In this document: positions 14,724 to 14,925 of the stretch, piece after piece
Layout of the letters: each line of letters starts with the position of its first letter
Numbering within the stretch: position 1 is the stretch's first letter
NCBI GenBank assembly: GCA_051646185.1
Contig: JBOFCS010000146.1
Location: forward strand, 1 to 14,925
Reading direction: 5' to 3'
Length of the DNA: 14,925 nt
Origin: JBOFCS01 sp051646185
GTDB lineage: Bacteria; Actinomycetota; Actinomycetes; Mycobacteriales; Mycobacteriaceae
Position numbers and translations under genes: made by a program
Notes under the pieces: model-generated
What the model was told of the DNA's origin: nothing
Databases searched by the model: none
The model's input: only the letters and a program-made list of their open reading frames with translations

Positions 14724-14925
14724 ATGACTCGTGTTGCAGCGATTGACTGCGGTACCAATTCACTTCGCCTTCTTATTGCTGATGTCACCGATGCTGGTCT
14801 GACTGATGTGCACCGGGAGATGCGGGTGGTGCGGCTCGGGGAAGGGGTGGATGCTACGGGAACTCTGGCGCCGGAGGCTATTGAGCGAACCAGGGGAGCT
14901 TTGGTGGATTATGCGCAATTGATGA
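14724..14925 (+). CDS. Ppx/GppA family exopolyphosphatase (N-terminal part only)
   Basis: The first 67 codons before the window ends. The sequence MTRVAAIDCGTNSLRLLIAD is the classical phosphate-1 loop of the Ppx/GppA branch of the actin-like ATPase fold, and MRVVRLGEGVDATGTLAPEAIER continues the family pattern. Such enzymes release phosphate from polyphosphate or hydrolyse pppGpp; which one applies cannot be told from this fragment. By position it corresponds to M. tuberculosis Rv1026 (ppx2). AGGGG lies 7 nt upstream of the ATG, and the gap to the DUF501 stop is 2 nt. Confidence 0.95.
   Translation, partial: MTRVAAIDCGTNSLRLLIADVTDAGLTDVHREMRVVRLGEGVDATGTLAPEAIERTRGALVDYAQLM

Overview
The window looks like a chromosomal segment from a mycolic-acid actinobacterium, most probably a Corynebacterium of moderate GC content. 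The evidence is the gene order tetR, mfd, mazG, then an LpqU-like transglycosylase, eno, an FtsB/DivIC-like protein, DUF501 and ppx/gppA. This is the order known from Mycobacterium tuberculosis (Rv1019 to Rv1026). A DtxR-type iron box and frequent GTG starts agree with this. The species cannot be fixed from the sequence alone.

Positions 1-2157 (minus strand) hold a small accessory cluster of two tandem modules. Each module is a helical, apparently cytoplasmic protein followed directly by a DUF3558-type lipoprotein. The two lipoproteins are recent duplicates, with blocks of perfect DNA identity next to diverged blocks. The left copy runs off the window edge only a few codons before its expected end.

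Positions 2250-7506 (plus strand) form a likely operon of a TetR-family regulator, the transcription-repair coupling factor Mfd, and the nucleotide pyrophosphohydrolase MazG, whose start overlaps the mfd stop by 4 nt. It joins transcription-coupled DNA repair to nucleotide-pool cleaning. Just downstream (7580-7744) lies a 54-codon Cys/His-rich ORF that looks like a small zinc-binding protein and may be leaderless.

Positions 7769-11093 (minus strand) carry a complete efeUOB-type iron uptake operon: an EfeU permease, an EfeO lipoprotein and a Tat-exported EfeB Dyp-type peroxidase. A good match to the DtxR operator (11155-11173) lies upstream of efeU, so iron repression is likely. Relative to the mycobacterial order, this operon interrupts the conserved block between mazG and lpqU.

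Positions 11353-14925 (plus strand) return to conserved housekeeping genes: an LpqU-like lytic transglycosylase, enolase, an FtsB/DivIC-like division protein, a DUF501 protein and the first 67 codons of an exopolyphosphatase. The last three are tightly packed and probably co-transcribed. No tRNA, rRNA, CRISPR array, insertion sequence or phage gene was seen. No stretch over 300 bases lacks a gene.
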